Part shown: one piece after another, positions 6,461-7,965 of the stretch
Position numbering within the stretch: the stretch's first letter is position 1
Layout of the letters: every line of letters starts with the position of its first letter
NCBI GenBank assembly: GCA_009618505.1
Contig: WJOQ01000219.1
Location: forward strand, 1 to 7,965
DNA length: 7,965 bases
Direction: 5' to 3'
Origin: Clostridia bacterium
Lineage (GTDB): Bacteria > Aerophobota > Aerophobia > Aerophobales > AE-B3A
Translations under genes and position numbers: made by a program
Notes under the pieces: model-generated
What the model saw: only the letters and a program-made list of their open reading frames with translations
The model's database searches: none
What the model was told of the DNA's origin: nothing

Positions 6461-7156
6461 ATGAAAAACTCAGAACAATACCATATCGAGTTCAAAAGGC
6501 TTCTCAAAGAACAAAGACCGAGGGAAAAGTTGATCAAATATGGCCCCGATGTCCTTAAGAATGGGGAACTTATGGCTGTCATCCTGAACACAGGCTACAG
6601 GGGAGAAACGGTATTGGAGCTTTCTCATCGTATCATCAAAGAATACGGCTCCAAAGCCATCGTGCAGGAGAAAAACGTGGGGCGATTAATGGAGAATTTG
6701 GGCATTCCTCTGGTAAAAGCTTGCCAGATAGTTGCTTGCTTTGAACTGGGAAGAAGATTCTTTAAAGAAGAGCCGGGGAGGTTCCCTACTATTAGAAGTC
6801 CAGAGGATGCCTACAGATATCTTGAAGGGATGAAAAAACTTAAGAAAGAGCAATTTCGTGGATTATATCTTAACACGAGAAACAAAATTATCCATGACGA
6901 GATTATATCCATTGGGACCCTTACGGCAAATTTGGTGCATCCACGGGAAGTATTCCAACCAGCTATTGAGTATCTAGCCGCAGGTATAATTATTGCTCAT
7001 AATCATCCTTCCGGCGATCCTAACCCCAGTGAAGATGACCTGGCAGTAACCAGACAGATGGTAGAGGTAGGAAAAACAATGGCTATCGAGGTTCTTGACC
7101 ATATCATCATCGGCAATGAAAGATATGTTAGCTTGAAAGATAAAGAACTTATGTAG
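6461..7156 (+). CDS. radC: RadC-family JAB/JAMM metalloprotein
   Basis: This is a full-length RadC homologue of 231 residues. The N-terminal helical region (about 18-100) starts with RPREKLIKYGPDVLKNGELM, as usual in the family, and includes a HhH-like segment near ENLGIPLVKACQI. The C-terminal JAB/MPN domain (about 108-231) has the complete JAMM zinc site: E147, then H180-N-H182, S190 and D193 in HNHPSGDPNPSEDD. The family was once tied to DNA repair through the E. coli radC102 phenotype, but that assignment was later withdrawn. Its biochemical role remains open, and related proteins occur on mobile elements. The start has only a weak ribosome site (GGA at 6451-6453, 7 bases away). The flavin reductase gene begins about 30 bases downstream, so cotranscription with it is likely. 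Family assignment is certain; function is not. Confidence 0.95.
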   Translation: MKNSEQYHIEFKRLLKEQRPREKLIKYGPDVLKNGELMAVILNTGYRGETVLELSHRIIKEYGSKAIVQEKNVGRLMENLGIPLVKACQIVACFELGRRFFKEEPGRFPTIRSPEDAYRYLEGMKKLKKEQFRGLYLNTRNKIIHDEIISIGTLTANLVHPREVFQPAIEYLAAGIIIAHNHPSGDPNPSEDDLAVTRQMVEVGKTMAIEVLDHIIIGNERYVSLKDKELM

Positions 7157-7174
7157 CTTCATTCAAATAACAAG

Positions 7175-7180
7175 AAGGAG
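7175..7180 (+). promoter_or_regulatory. Shine-Dalgarno deciding the flavin reductase start
   Basis: AAGGAG lies 8 bases before the ATG at 7189 and only 5 before the GTG at 7186, which sits directly in front of that ATG. The spacing favours the ATG. Confidence 0.75.
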
Positions 7181-7188
7181 TTCAAGTG

Positions 7189-7719
7189 ATGGAGAAGATA
7201 GAAGTAGGATGCATGGATTGCCTAAAAGAAACTTTTACAACTATGGGTAGAAGTGGTCTTTTGTTGGTTTCCGTTAGCCAGCAAGAAAAACCTAACGTTA
7301 TGACGATTGGTTGGGGAACTGTTGGTATTGTCTGGGCCAAACCTATATTTATTGTTCTGGTTCGTCCTTCTCGTTTTACTTATGGTCTCATTGAAGAGAC
7401 AGGGGACTTTACGGTAAATGTTCCTCCCGTGGAAATAAGCGAGAAAGTCTCTTTTTGTGGTACCGTTTCTGGACGAGAGCATGATAAATTCGTCGAGCAA
7501 AAGCTTACCACTATTCCAGCAAAGAAGGTAAAATCACCCTTGATTGAGGAGTGCCTTATTCACTATGAGTGTAAAGTGGTACACAAAAATGATGTCCTTC
7601 CTCCTGAGTTAGCTTCAGATATTCCTCCTGCCTTCTATCCCCAGGGAGATTATCATCGTGTTTTCTATGGTGAGATTATGCGAGTATGCGCTGCCAGAGA
7701 CATAAGAAAGCATGAGTAA
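7189..7719 (+). CDS. Flavin reductase-family protein (FMN-binding split barrel)
   Basis: This 176-residue protein belongs to the flavin reductase-like/flavoredoxin group, which folds as an FMN-binding split beta-barrel dimer. Members bind FMN and pass electrons from NAD(P)H or a partner protein, and many act as the reductase part of two-component systems. The family pattern is clear: a run around PNVMTIGWGTVGIVWAKPIF (35-54), then VRPSRFTYGLIE (58-69) and FTVNVP (74-79). SFCGTVSGREHDKF follows at about 87-100, then HYECKVV and a C-terminal FYPQGDYHRVFYGEI. A pair of cysteines sits near the start (C8 and C11, CMDC), a spacing that could be a redox or metal site, though I would not rely on it. 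The ATG at 7189 is chosen over the adjoining GTG at 7186 on ribosome-site spacing. The stop overlaps the next gene by 8 bases, which suggests translational coupling. The redox partner and substrate are unknown. Confidence 0.9.
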   Translation: MEKIEVGCMDCLKETFTTMGRSGLLLVSVSQQEKPNVMTIGWGTVGIVWAKPIFIVLVRPSRFTYGLIEETGDFTVNVPPVEISEKVSFCGTVSGREHDKFVEQKLTTIPAKKVKSPLIEECLIHYECKVVHKNDVLPPELASDIPPAFYPQGDYHRVFYGEIMRVCAARDIRKHE

Positions 7720-7965
7720 ACAATTAGAACAAGCTGGTTTGGTGACATTCGAGGATGAAGTAAAAAGGGATTACCGCTGGAACTTCACTGTTAATCTCCT
7801 GGATTGGGTTTTCTTCTCCATGGGAATGAGTTTCGCTTCGCTCAATACAGTGCTACCCGCTTTTGCCCGCCATCTTACCTCCTCCAATTTCCTGATTGGT
7901 CTCATTCCTTGCCTTAGTACCCTGGGTTGGCTTCTTCCTCAAATTCTAATAGCCAATTTCACCCT
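7712..7965 (+). CDS. MFS-type transporter, N-terminal part (runs off right edge)
   Basis: The frame opens at the ATG at 7712 and stays open for 84 codons to the window end. After a charged cytoplasmic start of about 24 residues (EDEVKRDYRWN), the segment from about 27 to 50 is hydrophobic (LLDWVFFSMGMSF) and fits the first membrane helix. TVLPAFARHLTSS follows, a loop typical of major facilitator proteins. The second helix covers about 60-82 (FLIGLIPCLSTLGWLLPQI). The LIGLIP...GWLLPQ pattern is common in a group of poorly characterised bacterial MFS proteins; the substrate cannot be inferred. The start overlaps the flavin reductase stop (ATGAGTAA, 8 bases) and has only a weak AAGAAAG ribosome site, so translation is probably coupled to the upstream gene. 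Confidence 0.82.
   Translation, partial: MSKQLEQAGLVTFEDEVKRDYRWNFTVNLLDWVFFSMGMSFASLNTVLPAFARHLTSSNFLIGLIPCLSTLGWLLPQILIANFT

Noticed and set aside
6461..7156. radC as a sign of a mobile element or defence island
   Set aside because: RadC proteins do occur on mobile elements, but this copy is full length, next to dnaE, and has no integrase, phage or defence gene around it.
7828..7845. CGCTTCGCTC motif resembling the GC-rich palindrome near 2399
   Set aside because: It lies within the MFS coding frame and encodes SFASLN, which fits the family pattern, so it needs no separate explanation.

Overview
The window is a stretch of moderately AT-rich bacterial chromosome with ordinary housekeeping and metabolic genes. 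It probably comes from a Gram-negative-type, uncultivated lineage. The hints are a Sec-exported TPR protein of the YbgF/BamD-like style, strong AGGAGG-type ribosome sites on some genes, AT-rich intergenic DNA full of short degenerate repeats, and a DnaE with an intact PHP domain. The sequence alone does not let me name the phylum.

Left part, minus strand (1-2385): a threonine aldolase-family PLP enzyme is followed 60 bases downstream by a secreted TPR-repeat protein that runs off the left edge. The TPR gene has its own good sigma-70-type promoter in that 60-base gap. Centre (2386-2906): a 521-base divergent gap with no convincing gene, but with an inverted pair of 7-base-period repeat arrays, a candidate promoter toward dnaE, and a third heptad array that abuts the dnaE start. 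Right part, plus strand (2907-7965): dnaE (the replicative DNA polymerase III alpha subunit, full length), a 140-base gap with another inverted pair of heptad arrays, radC, a flavin reductase-family protein, and the first 84 codons of an MFS-type transporter that overlaps the flavin reductase gene by 8 bases.

The plus-strand genes are closely packed after radC and could form one transcription unit. They do not make an obvious single pathway: dnaE and radC touch DNA metabolism, while the flavin reductase and MFS pair looks like a separate redox/transport pair.

I found no defence system, CRISPR array, transposase, tRNA or rRNA. The most unusual signal is the family of degenerate GATAC-type heptanucleotide arrays. 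They occupy both gaps flanking dnaE, are arranged as face-to-face inverted pairs, and reach into the translation start regions of dnaE and possibly of the aldolase gene.
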